Shown: in pieces, positions 16,584-24,996 of the stretch
Position numbering within the stretch: the stretch's first letter is position 1
Layout: each line of letters starts with the position of its first letter
Assembly: GCA_045642025.1 (NCBI GenBank)
Contig: JAZUIB010000059.1
Span: 1-43,592, forward strand
Length of the DNA: 43,592 nt
Source: Equadaptatus sp045642025
GTDB lineage: Bacteria > Synergistota > Synergistia > Synergistales > Synergistaceae
Reading direction: 5' to 3'
Notes under the pieces: model-generated
What the model saw: the letters and a program-made list of their open reading frames with translations, nothing else
Told to the model about the DNA's origin: nothing
Database searches by the model: none
Position numbers and translations under genes: made by a program

Positions 16584-17873
16584 ATGACAGATTTTTTAGT
16601 TGTAGAAAATATATTGCAGAATATTTCAAGCCCTGGTATAAAGCCGGGGCTTGAACGCATTGAACGATTGTTTGCTCTGCTTGGAAATTGTGAAAGACAA
16701 ATTCGTGCTGTTCATGTTGTCGGAACAAATGGAAAAGGCTCAACTGCTGCTACCTTAGAGGCTGTTCTTCGTGCATCAGGGTATAAAACGGCATTGTACA
16801 CCAGCCCACATCTTGCAAGTTTTGGTGAGAGACTTACTATAAACGGCAAAATGCTTTCTGCTGATAAATGGTTGTGTGCAATTGAAACTATGCAAAACGT
16901 GCTTAAAAGCAGCAATGCCCATGCTGAGGATATGCCTACGTATTTTGAACTGACAACCGCAGCAGCATTCTGTATGATTGCCGAGAGCAATGTTGATATT
17001 GCAGTGGTTGAAGCGGGACTGGGCGGCAGACTTGATGCTACTAATACACTGTCAGATATTTTAGTTACGTTAATTACTCCTATTGGAATGGATCATACCG
17101 ATTACCTCGGTGAAACGCTTGAAAAAATTGCCGCAGAAAAATTTGCAGTCATAAGAAAAAATGTCCCCGCAATATTTGCCGGTGGTGATACGTCATTAGA
17201 ATTACAGTTTAAACGTTGCTGCGAAAATGCTGACGCGAACGGTATGCTGCTTTCGGAAACAGGCGGAGTAAAATTTATAAAAACCGATATAAATGGCACA
17301 CAATTTATTTACAACGGACACGAATATCAAACTGCGCTTGCAGGTGCGTATCAGGCAGACAATACAGCGCTGGCGCTAGCTGCAGTAAATATTCTGAAAG
17401 AAAACTACGATAAAATTACAGACGAAGCCGTCGCAATGGCCTTGTCGAAAATCAGTTGGCAGGGGCGTATGGAGGTTGTCCGCAAAAATCCGATGTTAAT
17501 ATTGGACGGGGCGCACAATTCACATGCTATGAAACGCCTTGCCGAAAATATATCCCTTTTCTTTGGCAGACAAACACTGAATGTGGTTATTGCAATGATG
17601 AAAGACAAAGATATTGAAAAATCATTGAGTCTGCTCAAGGGCTTTAATCTTGAATTTTTCTGTACAGAAGTTCCGGAAATGCAGCGCAGCCTTAAAGCAG
17701 ACGAAATGGCGGAAACGGCAACGTCTCTCGGCTTTACCGTGCGCGGAAGCTTTGCCTCGCCCTACGGCGCGGTAAAAGAAGCCTCAAAACAGGGCTGTCC
17801 TGTCCTATGTTTCGGCAGTCTTTACATGCTCGCATGGCTCAAGGAAAACTATCCGGAAGAATTTTTAAAGTGA
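16584..17873 (+). CDS. folC: Bifunctional dihydrofolate/folylpolyglutamate synthase
   Basis: 429 residues of the Mur ligase superfamily. The P-loop is GTNGKGS at 47-53; LGGRLDATN and the C-terminal DGAHN are the family signatures. The enzyme adds glutamate to dihydropteroate and/or to reduced folates, retaining them in the cell. A ribosome binding site is not obvious in the two-base gap after valS, so translation is probably coupled. The gene converges on the HD-domain gene with 16 bases between them. Whether it has both activities or only FPGS cannot be seen from sequence. Confidence 0.93.
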   Translation: MTDFLVVENILQNISSPGIKPGLERIERLFALLGNCERQIRAVHVVGTNGKGSTAATLEAVLRASGYKTALYTSPHLASFGERLTINGKMLSADKWLCAIETMQNVLKSSNAHAEDMPTYFELTTAAAFCMIAESNVDIAVVEAGLGGRLDATNTLSDILVTLITPIGMDHTDYLGETLEKIAAEKFAVIRKNVPAIFAGGDTSLELQFKRCCENADANGMLLSETGGVKFIKTDINGTQFIYNGHEYQTALAGAYQADNTALALAAVNILKENYDKITDEAVAMALSKISWQGRMEVVRKNPMLILDGAHNSHAMKRLAENISLFFGRQTLNVVIAMMKDKDIEKSLSLLKGFNLEFFCTEVPEMQRSLKADEMAETATSLGFTVRGSFASPYGAVKEASKQGCPVLCFGSLYMLAWLKENYPEEFLK

Positions 17874-17879
17874 CTTAAA

Positions 17880-17905
17880 AAACAGGCGGTTAACCTCGCC
17901 CGTTT
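17880..17905 (-). terminator. Terminator of the HD gene, overlapping its stop codon
   Basis: AAACAGGCG and CGCCCGTTT pair with one non-Watson-Crick position. Read on the minus strand the hairpin is followed by TTTTTTAA, a good terminator; it may also act on folC from the other side. Confidence 0.6.
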
Positions 17906-18651
17906 ATTTCGTTCATAAGCTCTCTGCACAACTTGTCAATACCGAACGGTTTCAGCTCATTTACAATCCTGTTGAAAATTTTTGCGTCCTTCAGTAACTT
18001 TATACTGTACGCGTAGTTGAGGTCAAGCCCCCAGGAAAGCTCTGCAAGCCTGTAATCTGAAAGCGACTTTACAAATCTGTAATCGCTTCTTCCCGTACTT
18101 TTTATGCAATCAACCAATTCCTGCGAAATGCCCTTGTATTCACAGTGACGGGGAAGCATGTCAAAAACAGTGCCGTTATCTATCCGTTGCTGTACCTGAA
18201 AGAAAATGTCAATTTTATCCGCGTCGCGTACCATCTTTACAAAACGAAACGCATACTGCGGAACGTTGTCCGCTATGACAAGTTTGTTGTGATTTTTCAC
18301 GGAGCAGAGCAGAATTTCCTTCTCTTCGAAAGAAATGCCGATCCAGTCAAATTCGCGATCAAGCACGTCAGCGCCCAAATCCGCGTGGTCAATACTGTCC
18401 GTGTCCTTAAAAGTTCCGTACTGCTCATACTGGGGAAAACGCCCTGTGTCGTGCAGCAACCCTATTGCAAAACAGAGAGACCGGTCTGCCTCACAGTCCC
18501 ACTTCTCTGATTTAGCAATGGCAAGCGCATTCTGCGCCACGCGCTCGGAATGTCCGAGCTTGTATGCCAAAGCTTTGTCAAAAAGTCCGTCCTTGCCGAA
18601 ACGCGCCGTAAAATCGCAAAACCAAGCGTATGTCGCTTCATCGTTAAACAT
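17890..18651 (-). CDS. HD-domain phosphohydrolase
   Basis: 253 residues. The metal-binding residues are visible: His34 (GHSERV), His67-Asp68 (LLHDTGRFPQ) and Asp145 (VRDADKID), in the order H...HD...D. Additional conserved HNK and DHADLG segments fit the PF01966 type. Such proteins hydrolyse nucleotides or phosphoesters; the substrate here is unknown. There are no membrane segments or fused signalling domains. AGAAGG precedes the ATG and a TATAAT-like hexamer lies about 20 bases upstream on the minus strand. Confidence 0.85.
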   Translation of the reverse strand: MFNDEATYAWFCDFTARFGKDGLFDKALAYKLGHSERVAQNALAIAKSEKWDCEADRSLCFAIGLLHDTGRFPQYEQYGTFKDTDSIDHADLGADVLDREFDWIGISFEEKEILLCSVKNHNKLVIADNVPQYAFRFVKMVRDADKIDIFFQVQQRIDNGTVFDMLPRHCEYKGISQELVDCIKSTGRSDYRFVKSLSDYRLAELSWGLDLNYAYSIKLLKDAKIFNRIVNELKPFGIDKLCRELMNEINGRG

Positions 18652-18682
18652 ACCGTTACCTTCTGCTGAAATTATATACCCA

Positions 18683-18703
18683 AAAACGGGATAGTCCCGT
18701 TTT
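18683..18703 (-). terminator. Terminator after the PepSY gene
   Basis: AAAACGGGA and TCCCGTTTT form a perfect nine-pair stem with a three-base loop, followed by T-rich sequence on both strands. Position between the two minus-strand genes makes it the PepSY terminator. Confidence 0.75.
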
Positions 18704-18761
18704 CTCGTTTTGTTAAAGTTTAATATTCAATGCAAAGTGCAGTGTTAAAAGACAGGTGTTT

Positions 18762-19049
18762 CTAATCGTCAAAGAAACGAGATTCTTTTTTGAATTTGAC
18801 GACCTTACCTGTTTCCGTTGTAATTTTAATCTTGTATTTGTATGAGCCTGCCACATATTTAAATTCGTAGACAGTACCGAAATAATCGTCTGTATCAAGT
18901 TCTTCCTTAACAAGTCTTGCGTTCGGATTACCTATTTTCGCAAGCGCGATTTTTTTTGCCTGTTCCATGCTGATTTCAGCAAAGGCAGCCGTACACATTG
19001 CAAGAAGCAGAAGTAACCCTGCGCAGATTTTAATAGTCATTTTTTTCAT
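18762..19049 (-). CDS. Secreted PepSY-domain protein
   Basis: 95 residues. A signal peptide (Lys-rich start, hydrophobic core, cleavage after AFA at about residue 24) precedes a single PepSY domain: EQAKKIALAKI helix, then beta strands with YEFKYV and YKIKI. PepSY domains inhibit M4 peptidases in their propeptides, but many stand-alone periplasmic ones have unknown roles. AAAGGGTG lies at proper spacing before the ATG. It has its own promoter and terminator, so it is probably monocistronic. Confidence 0.85.
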   Translation of the reverse strand: MKKMTIKICAGLLLLLAMCTAAFAEISMEQAKKIALAKIGNPNARLVKEELDTDDYFGTVYEFKYVAGSYKYKIKITTETGKVVKFKKESRFFDD

Positions 19050-19092
19050 TGCGGTTCACCCTTTCAAATGTATTATGCTACATTGCAAAGAG

Positions 19093-19121
19093 ATTATAGC
19101 CTGCTAGAAATAAAAATACAA
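19093..19121 (-). promoter_or_regulatory. Promoter of the PepSY gene
   Basis: On the minus strand TTGTAT (plus-strand 19116-19121) and TATAAT (19093-19098) are 17 bases apart, about 45 bases before the start codon. Confidence 0.7.
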
Positions 19122-19244
19122 GATTTTTCTTATGTGCTGTGAAAATTGACCTGACTTGAAATTTGCGCGCTTAAAGCTTTTGCGGCATGGTACGACGGAA
19201 GACGTTGTAAATTATTGTAACGATTGTGGTGTATACGAAAAAGA

Positions 19245-19274
19245 TTGACATTATCGGAAAAAGGAGAATAATAT
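19245..19274 (+). promoter_or_regulatory. Promoter of the autotransporter gene
   Basis: TTGACA at 19245-19250 and TAATAT at 19269-19274 with an 18-base spacer. It predicts a 5' untranslated region of about 108 bases in which CCGTG and CACGG could form a long-loop hairpin. The rest of the 19050-19388 gap holds nothing else I can identify. Confidence 0.7.
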
Positions 19275-19388
19275 ACAGACAGAGGCGGATTGTTGTATTG
19301 TCTCGGTCTTTTTGCAGTCCGTGACAGAAAAATTTTATCAAACACGGATTTCGCAGCGGACACGAACAAATCAGAGAGGGGCAGCAAA

Positions 19389-22300
19389 ATGAAACAGACA
19401 CGATTCAAGCGGTATGCGGCAGTCTTTATGCTCGTATCGTTCGTATTTGCGACAGTTTCGCCGGCAATGGCAGCCGATGAAACAATAACAATCAGCGAGG
19501 ACGGCGCAGTCGGCGTTATGCTTTACGAAGGAGAAAGCAAAATCGTTGACGGCAGTCTCACGATTAACAACACGGCTGGCATCAGCGATATTTGGGGCGT
19601 TGTCAGCTATGGAGCAGGAACACATTCCGTTTCCGCAGGGGAAACGCTTGCGGTAGACCTCGGCGAAACCAATCCGGCGTTGGGCTGCGTAATAGGCGTG
19701 TACGGTGACGGTCCTTCTGACAGCGCCGAACTTGCCATTGAAGCAAAGAATATTGACATTAAAGCTAAAACTGACAGCGAACAGGGAGACGAAATTATCC
19801 CGATTGTGGCAGCGGGCATTCACAGCGAAAGCGCGGAAACTTCTGTCGCATCGCTTGGTGATATGGCAATTTATGCCGCCGCCCACGACGGAACGGCATA
19901 CGGCATTAATTTTGACAACGGCGGCGAAGGCGCGGCAGACAGCATTGACAATATTGAGTCGGAAACCGGAAACATTGATGTTAAGGCAGACGGCGTTTAT
20001 GCCTACGGCATTAATTCAGCCAACGAAACGCTTCAGGTCTACGCAGACGGTGCGCTTAACGTTGAGGCAAACGGTACGGACGGCGAGGCTTACGGCATCA
20101 AAACCCGCGGTGATACGGTAATAGTTGCAAAGAATGCGACAATCAGCGCAACGGCAAACACCGCACCTGCCGCAGATCCGGCATACACTGCTATGGCGCT
20201 CGGCATCTACAGTGATGGGCTGTGTACGTTCGTTACAAGCGAGGAGAAACTTAACGTTACGGCAAAAGCCGATGCCGCGTCGGGCATTACCCTTGTTAAT
20301 GGCACGATGACCTCTGACGTTGTAGAAGGCTCCTCCGGTTACGTATCAGGCAAAAACGTTGCGGTTGCGGCAGAGGGCACAACGGCAGCGTCAGGCATTG
20401 CCTCTACGGCAGAAACCTTCTCTGCTTTTGCAACGGAAAAATTCACGGCAAAAGCAACGGCGGATAGGGAAAATGGCAGTGCGGGCGGTATCGTCCTCAT
20501 TGGCAAAAACGCGGACATAGCGGCAAAAAATATTGAAATTATGGCTGAAGCCGCTCACGCAAACGGAATTACGGCAAACGTTAAGGAAATAACGACCATC
20601 GGAGTTATTGACAGTAAAACGACTGCGGACACGATTACAATCACGGCAAACGGCACGGACGAAGCCTACGGCGTCTATACAGACGCAGGCAGCGTTCTTG
20701 CGGTTGCGGACGCTGTCAAAATCACGGCAGCAGGCAATAATTCTTTCGGCGTTTACGCTAAAGGTATAAATTCGCAGCTTACGGTAACGAATACTGGCGA
20801 TGAACAGGGAAGCATAAAGGCTGCCTTTGGCGTTACCGTCGCGGACGGTGCGACGGCAGCCATTGTCCGCATGAACGTTGAAGGCGCCAATGCAGCGTTT
20901 AACGCTGTTGACGGCGGTGGTTCAGGTCTTATTGACGGTTCGTCTGCGAAAGGCGACGCGAAGGTTGGGGCAAATTCAATGCTCAATCTTGAACTTTCCG
21001 AAAGCGAATGGACAGGCAGCGCGAAACTGGAAAGCAATTCAGCATTCAATCTTGAGGCTGAATACAGCGTTTGGAAAGGCAGTCTGGACGCGGCAGGAAC
21101 AGACGGTGTTACCGCAAACATAGAGCTGGATGAAGAAAGCGTATGGATAGGTGCCGCCAACATCGGAAACGGCAAACTTGACGTGCTGGTGGAAGACGAC
21201 AGCGAATGGACGATGACCGGCGATGTTAACTTTGGAACAGGTACGCTGACAAACAAAGGAACGCTGCGTGTATTGAAGGAAATCAATCTTACCGGAACTG
21301 TTGACACACCAGACGGAAATTTCGCCTTTGTGCTTGACGGACACAAACCCAACGACAGATTTATAATCAACAGCACTATGACAGACCTCAAAAACGCCGG
21401 AGTGGAACTTGAACAGGAAACACAGGGCACACTGCTTGCAAAAGGCGAAAAGATGACGCTTATTACACAGGCGGAAAAGTTCGACTATGAAGAAATATCT
21501 GTAAGGACCGGAATAAAAAAATATCTCTACGGCGCAGGCATTGAAAATTCCGCACTTATGCTTACTGGACTTGGCGAAAGCGTGGCAGACCAGACAAAAT
21601 CTTTCAGCGAAGCAAGACTTGCAAGCTCAGCGGCGCTCAACAGCGCAAGCGACCTTGTTGCCGGACAGGCGATAGACAGCGCATCGTCAGGCGACACATG
21701 GGAAGCCTTTGCGGCAATAAGCGGAAGCCATAACCGCTATGAAACAGGCAGCCACGTTGACCTCAACAGCTTCAACGTAGCAGCAGGACTCTCAAAGAAA
21801 GTCAAACACAACGTCACGCTTGGTCTGTTTGTAGAAGGCGGCAACGGACGCTACACAACCTACAACGAATTTGAAGAAGGCGACGTAAGAGCAGACGGCG
21901 ACATCAACTACTTCGGCGGCGGCGTATTTGCAAAAGTAGAAGGCAAAAAGACAGCCAAAGGACAGTTCCATGGAGAAGCAAGCTTCAGAGCGGGACACAT
22001 GAACAGCGACTACAACAGCGAGACCTTTGACGAAGGCGAGTTGACACGCTTTGACACAAGCCAGGCTTACCTCGGTGCCCACATAGGACTTGGCTACAAA
22101 TGGGCGCTCAAAGAGGGAGACAACGTAGATACATACGTCAAATACCTCTGGAACAGACAGAACAGCGACAGCCCAACGATAGCCGGAGAGAAATTTGACC
22201 TTGACGCGATAAACAGTCACAGACTGCGCACAGGCTTCCGTTACAACAGCAAAGAAAACGCCAAAGGCATAAAATTCTATGGCGGCCTTGCCTACGAATA

Positions 22301-22508
22301 CGAATTTGACGGAGTTGCCAAAGGCAGAATGGGCGAATACGCGATACTTGAGCCGGACTACAAAGGCGGAAGCGGCATAGCGGAAATAGGCTTCAAATAT
22401 CACAAAGCAAACAGTCCGTGGAAAGTAGAACTCGGACTGACAGGCGCAACAGGCAAACGCGACAGTATAGGCGTAAACCTCGGTGCGTGGTACGAGTTTG
22501 GGAAATAG
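19389..22508 (+). CDS. Autotransporter (type Va) with beta-helical passenger
   Basis: The frame opens at 19290, but ATG 19389 has GAGAGGGG before it and begins a clean signal peptide (MKQTRFKRY..., hydrophobic core, cleavage after AMA), giving 1039 residues. The passenger (about 30-700) is a low-complexity, Ala/Gly/Thr-rich beta-helix with recurring A-x-G-I turns (AYGI, AYGV, ASGI, ANGI). Residues about 770-1039 form the 12-stranded beta-barrel (WEAFAAISGSHNRYE to the end), which inserts in the outer membrane and exports the passenger. The final residues are WYEFGK, one residue past the usual terminal aromatic. Cargo function (adhesion or other) is not visible. Its presence shows a diderm envelope. 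Confidence 0.9.
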   Translation: MKQTRFKRYAAVFMLVSFVFATVSPAMAADETITISEDGAVGVMLYEGESKIVDGSLTINNTAGISDIWGVVSYGAGTHSVSAGETLAVDLGETNPALGCVIGVYGDGPSDSAELAIEAKNIDIKAKTDSEQGDEIIPIVAAGIHSESAETSVASLGDMAIYAAAHDGTAYGINFDNGGEGAADSIDNIESETGNIDVKADGVYAYGINSANETLQVYADGALNVEANGTDGEAYGIKTRGDTVIVAKNATISATANTAPAADPAYTAMALGIYSDGLCTFVTSEEKLNVTAKADAASGITLVNGTMTSDVVEGSSGYVSGKNVAVAAEGTTAASGIASTAETFSAFATEKFTAKATADRENGSAGGIVLIGKNADIAAKNIEIMAEAAHANGITANVKEITTIGVIDSKTTADTITITANGTDEAYGVYTDAGSVLAVADAVKITAAGNNSFGVYAKGINSQLTVTNTGDEQGSIKAAFGVTVADGATAAIVRMNVEGANAAFNAVDGGGSGLIDGSSAKGDAKVGANSMLNLELSESEWTGSAKLESNSAFNLEAEYSVWKGSLDAAGTDGVTANIELDEESVWIGAANIGNGKLDVLVEDDSEWTMTGDVNFGTGTLTNKGTLRVLKEINLTGTVDTPDGNFAFVLDGHKPNDRFIINSTMTDLKNAGVELEQETQGTLLAKGEKMTLITQAEKFDYEEISVRTGIKKYLYGAGIENSALMLTGLGESVADQTKSFSEARLASSAALNSASDLVAGQAIDSASSGDTWEAFAAISGSHNRYETGSHVDLNSFNVAAGLSKKVKHNVTLGLFVEGGNGRYTTYNEFEEGDVRADGDINYFGGGVFAKVEGKKTAKGQFHGEASFRAGHMNSDYNSETFDEGELTRFDTSQAYLGAHIGLGYKWALKEGDNVDTYVKYLWNRQNSDSPTIAGEKFDLDAINSHRLRTGFRYNSKENAKGIKFYGGLAYEYEFDGVAKGRMGEYAILEPDYKGGSGIAEIGFKYHKANSPWKVELGLTGATGKRDSIGVNLGAWYEFGK

Positions 22509-22534
22509 AGCTGCTGCAAGCGAAAAGAAACAAC

Positions 22535-22564
22535 AAAGCGGCGCGGTTTTGTCCGCGCCGCTTT
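22535..22564 (+). terminator. Terminator after the autotransporter
   Basis: AAAGCGGCGCGG and CCGCGCCGCTTT form a perfect 12-pair GC-rich stem with a six-base loop and continue into TTTTGTTTT. Confidence 0.9.
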
Positions 22565-22655
22565 TGTTTTGAAGTTTTGCGGAAAGTGTTAGACATATCG
22601 CGTTTTGAGAGGTATCATATACACTTGAAATACGAGCACGAAGGGCGGGAATACG

Positions 22656-22880
22656 ATGGAATTTCTTTCGGGGATTCCGAGGGTTAATCTTCAAGCGTTT
22701 GCTGCTGTCGCGTTGTTTGTGTTGTCGCTTTTCATTTCGCGTATCGTCGTGAATATCGGCAGCGGCAAATGGCCCGGCGGGGCCGCGTTCCTGTTTTATC
22801 TCCGCGTGCTTCTTGGTTTTATTTTTGCCGCGTCGATAGCTCTCGGCATATATTCTTTCATGGGAATATGCGTTATATGA
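22656..22880 (+). CDS. Small two-helix membrane protein, unknown
   Basis: 74 residues with two hydrophobic segments, about 12-34 and 45-70, separated by a Gly/Pro loop (GSGKWPGG). AAGGGCGGG precedes the ATG. It follows the autotransporter terminator and precedes the rpiB-upp gene by 81 bases. No family is recognised; the clear ribosome site and hydrophobic pattern argue that it is expressed, but a chance frame cannot be excluded. Confidence 0.5.
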   Translation: MEFLSGIPRVNLQAFAAVALFVLSLFISRIVVNIGSGKWPGGAAFLFYLRVLLGFIFAASIALGIYSFMGICVI

Positions 22881-22961
22881 CATAGACTTCAGGCGGCAGT
22901 CAGATTTTTGGCGTTTGTTTCAGCTTTAAGATTTGCAAATAAAATTTTAGAGGGTGGTACT

Positions 22962-24068
22962 ATGAAAATTGCATTGGCTTCCGATCATGCAGGATTTTGT
23001 CTCAAAGAGGAAATAAAACTTTTTCTCGCGGAAAAGAATATTGAAACTCTTGACTGTGGTACATCATCAGAAGATTTGAAGGTTGACTATCCAGACTGGG
23101 GTTTCAAGGCTGCGGAAATGGTAGCTTCGCACAAGGTTGATTCTGCGATTCTCTGCTGCGGCACTGGAGTTGGTATGAGCATTGTCGCAAACAAAGTCAA
23201 AGGCGTTCGTGCAGCTCTGTGTCATGACCATTTCACAGCTCAAATGAGCCGTCGTCATAACGACGCCAACGTGCTGGTTATCGGCAGTCGTGTTACAGGT
23301 TACAGCGTTGCAAAAGAAATTGTGGAAACGTGGCTTAATGAAAGTTTTGAAAGCGGACGTCACTCCGGCAGACTTGATAAAATTGCTACCTATGAACAAG
23401 AACATTTTACAAAATCAGCGTGGGAGGAAGAAAAAATTTCCGGACGCACAATCATTATGGATCACCCGCTTGTATGTCATAAAGTTGGCATCCTGAGAAA
23501 TAAAAATACCCCATCGAAAGATTTCAGAGACCTTGTCAAAGAGATTGCAGGGCTTATGGTCTACGAAATAACACGCAATTTGTCGCTTGAAGAGGTTGAG
23601 ATTGAAACTCCTATCGCTAAGACAAAAGTATTCAGCCTTGCCGGTAAGAAATTAGCCATAATTCCTATTCTTCGTGCGGGTCTTGGCATGGTCGACGGTA
23701 TCCTTGAGGTTATTCCAAACGCAAAAGTCGGTCATGTAGGACTTTACAGAGACCCGAAGACACTCAAACCTGTTGAATATTATTGCAAATTACCCAACGA
23801 CATATCAGAACGTGATATATTGGTTGTTGACCCGATGCTTGCAACAGGAGGCTCTTCTGCAGATGCGGTTTCCTCCATAAAGGCACGTGGCGGCAGAAAA
23901 ATATCACTGGTATGTCTCATAGGTGCTCCTGAAGGTGTCAAAAAATTCCATGAAGTCCATCCAGACGTGGATATCTATATTGCGGCACTTGATTCACATC
24001 TTAATGATCACGGTTATATTGTCCCTGGTCTTGGCGATGCAGGAGACAGACTTTTTGGAACCAAATAA
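22962..24068 (+). CDS. Fusion of ribose-5-phosphate isomerase B and uracil phosphoribosyltransferase
   Basis: ATG 22962 is chosen over the open frame from 22908 because AGAGGGTGG sits before it and the protein then begins with the RpiB strand MKIALASDHAG. Residues 1 to about 146 are RpiB: Asp8-His9, catalytic Cys66 in CCGTGVGMS, and the RRHND histidine near 99. After a short charged linker, residues about 161-368 are a complete Upp: DHPLVCHKVGILRN start, the PRPP loop DPMLATGGS and the C-terminal uracil-binding GDAGDR. RpiB interconverts ribulose- and ribose-5-phosphate; Upp makes UMP from uracil and PRPP. One uninterrupted frame, both active sites intact, so a genuine bifunctional protein is likely. 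The two genes are neighbours in many anaerobes. Confidence 0.9.
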   Translation: MKIALASDHAGFCLKEEIKLFLAEKNIETLDCGTSSEDLKVDYPDWGFKAAEMVASHKVDSAILCCGTGVGMSIVANKVKGVRAALCHDHFTAQMSRRHNDANVLVIGSRVTGYSVAKEIVETWLNESFESGRHSGRLDKIATYEQEHFTKSAWEEEKISGRTIIMDHPLVCHKVGILRNKNTPSKDFRDLVKEIAGLMVYEITRNLSLEEVEIETPIAKTKVFSLAGKKLAIIPILRAGLGMVDGILEVIPNAKVGHVGLYRDPKTLKPVEYYCKLPNDISERDILVVDPMLATGGSSADAVSSIKARGGRKISLVCLIGAPEGVKKFHEVHPDVDIYIAALDSHLNDHGYIVPGLGDAGDRLFGTK

Positions 24069-24077
24069 CACGGCGGC

Positions 24078-24953
24078 TTGAATTCAAAATATATTTTCCC
24101 AGTTATAATGTTCCTATGGGGGCTTATCGCCACCTCTGTATCTATTGCTCTGTCAAAGAAATTCCGGCTGGTTGATGTTCCCGGAGGAAGAAAAAAACAC
24201 ACCGGCATAATGCCTAGAGGTGCTGGCATTGTTTTGTGGAGTGGTTATATACTATGGGCACTTTTTAATGGAAGTTCAAGAGCAGAGGTGCAGTTTATTG
24301 CTACTGGAGCCTCGTTGATTTTTATAGTAGGCTACATGGACGATATGCATCCGCTGCCTCCGCTGCTCAGACTTTTTTTTCAGATATTTGCGGCTGTATG
24401 TGTGGTTTTTTCCGTTCCGTTGCCTCTTTGGCAGAAACTTCTGCTGGTAGCTTGGATCACAGGTATGACAAATGCTTATAATTTTGTAGATGGCATGGAC
24501 GGACTTTGTTTGTCTCTTTCTCTTGTTACTGCGCTCTTGGCTTTTTGTGCAGGGAAAAATTTTGTGTGGCTTTCGCTTGCAACTTTGTTTTTTGCTGTAC
24601 TTTTGTGGAATTTTCCGTTTCCGAGGACATTTCTTGGTGATGGCGGAAGTACTCTGCTTGGTTTTGTCAGTGCCTCGCACATAGTATGGTGCTTTTACCC
24701 TAATTTTATAGGGCGTTCATATATCAGCAGCTGCATATGTCTGTTATTGATAGGCGGTTCACCTGTTTTTGATACGCTTTCTGTTATGGCGCAACGTATT
24801 CTTACAGGAAATTCTCCGTTTATGCCAGATAGAAAACATGCGCACCACAGATTGCAGGATATTGGATTTTCGAAATTCAAGACACTTGCTGTAATTATTG
24901 TTGTGCATTTTTGTGTTTTACTGCTTGGTTTTCGATTACTTAAAATAAATTAG
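24078..24953 (+). CDS. wecA: WecA/TagO-like polyprenyl-phosphate N-acetylhexosamine-1-phosphate transferase
   Basis: 291 residues, TTG start, nine bases after rpiB-upp. Multiple membrane helices carry the family motifs: a PxPRGAG-like PRGAGIV loop after KKH, MDD (Mg-binding aspartates) in GYMDDMHP, NFVDGMDGL, FLGDGGST and the C-terminal HAHHRL histidine loop. These define the MraY/WecA superfamily, subgroup GT4 acting on undecaprenyl phosphate. It probably starts a surface glycan. It is shorter than typical WecA/TagO (about 350), apparently lacking one or two helices at the ends. wecB follows after 43 bases, supplying UDP-ManNAc for the same pathway. Confidence 0.85.
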   Translation: MNSKYIFPVIMFLWGLIATSVSIALSKKFRLVDVPGGRKKHTGIMPRGAGIVLWSGYILWALFNGSSRAEVQFIATGASLIFIVGYMDDMHPLPPLLRLFFQIFAAVCVVFSVPLPLWQKLLLVAWITGMTNAYNFVDGMDGLCLSLSLVTALLAFCAGKNFVWLSLATLFFAVLLWNFPFPRTFLGDGGSTLLGFVSASHIVWCFYPNFIGRSYISSCICLLLIGGSPVFDTLSVMAQRILTGNSPFMPDRKHAHHRLQDIGFSKFKTLAVIIVVHFCVLLLGFRLLKIN

Positions 24954-24996
24954 AATAAATTTGCTATGGTTCTATCATTAACAGGAGGTTGTCTTA

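Noticed and set aside
21792..22883. 363-residue minus-strand open frame opposite the autotransporter barrel
   Set aside because: It mirrors the strongly coding plus-strand frame, has no ribosome site or recognisable motif, and crosses the perfect terminator at 22535-22564.
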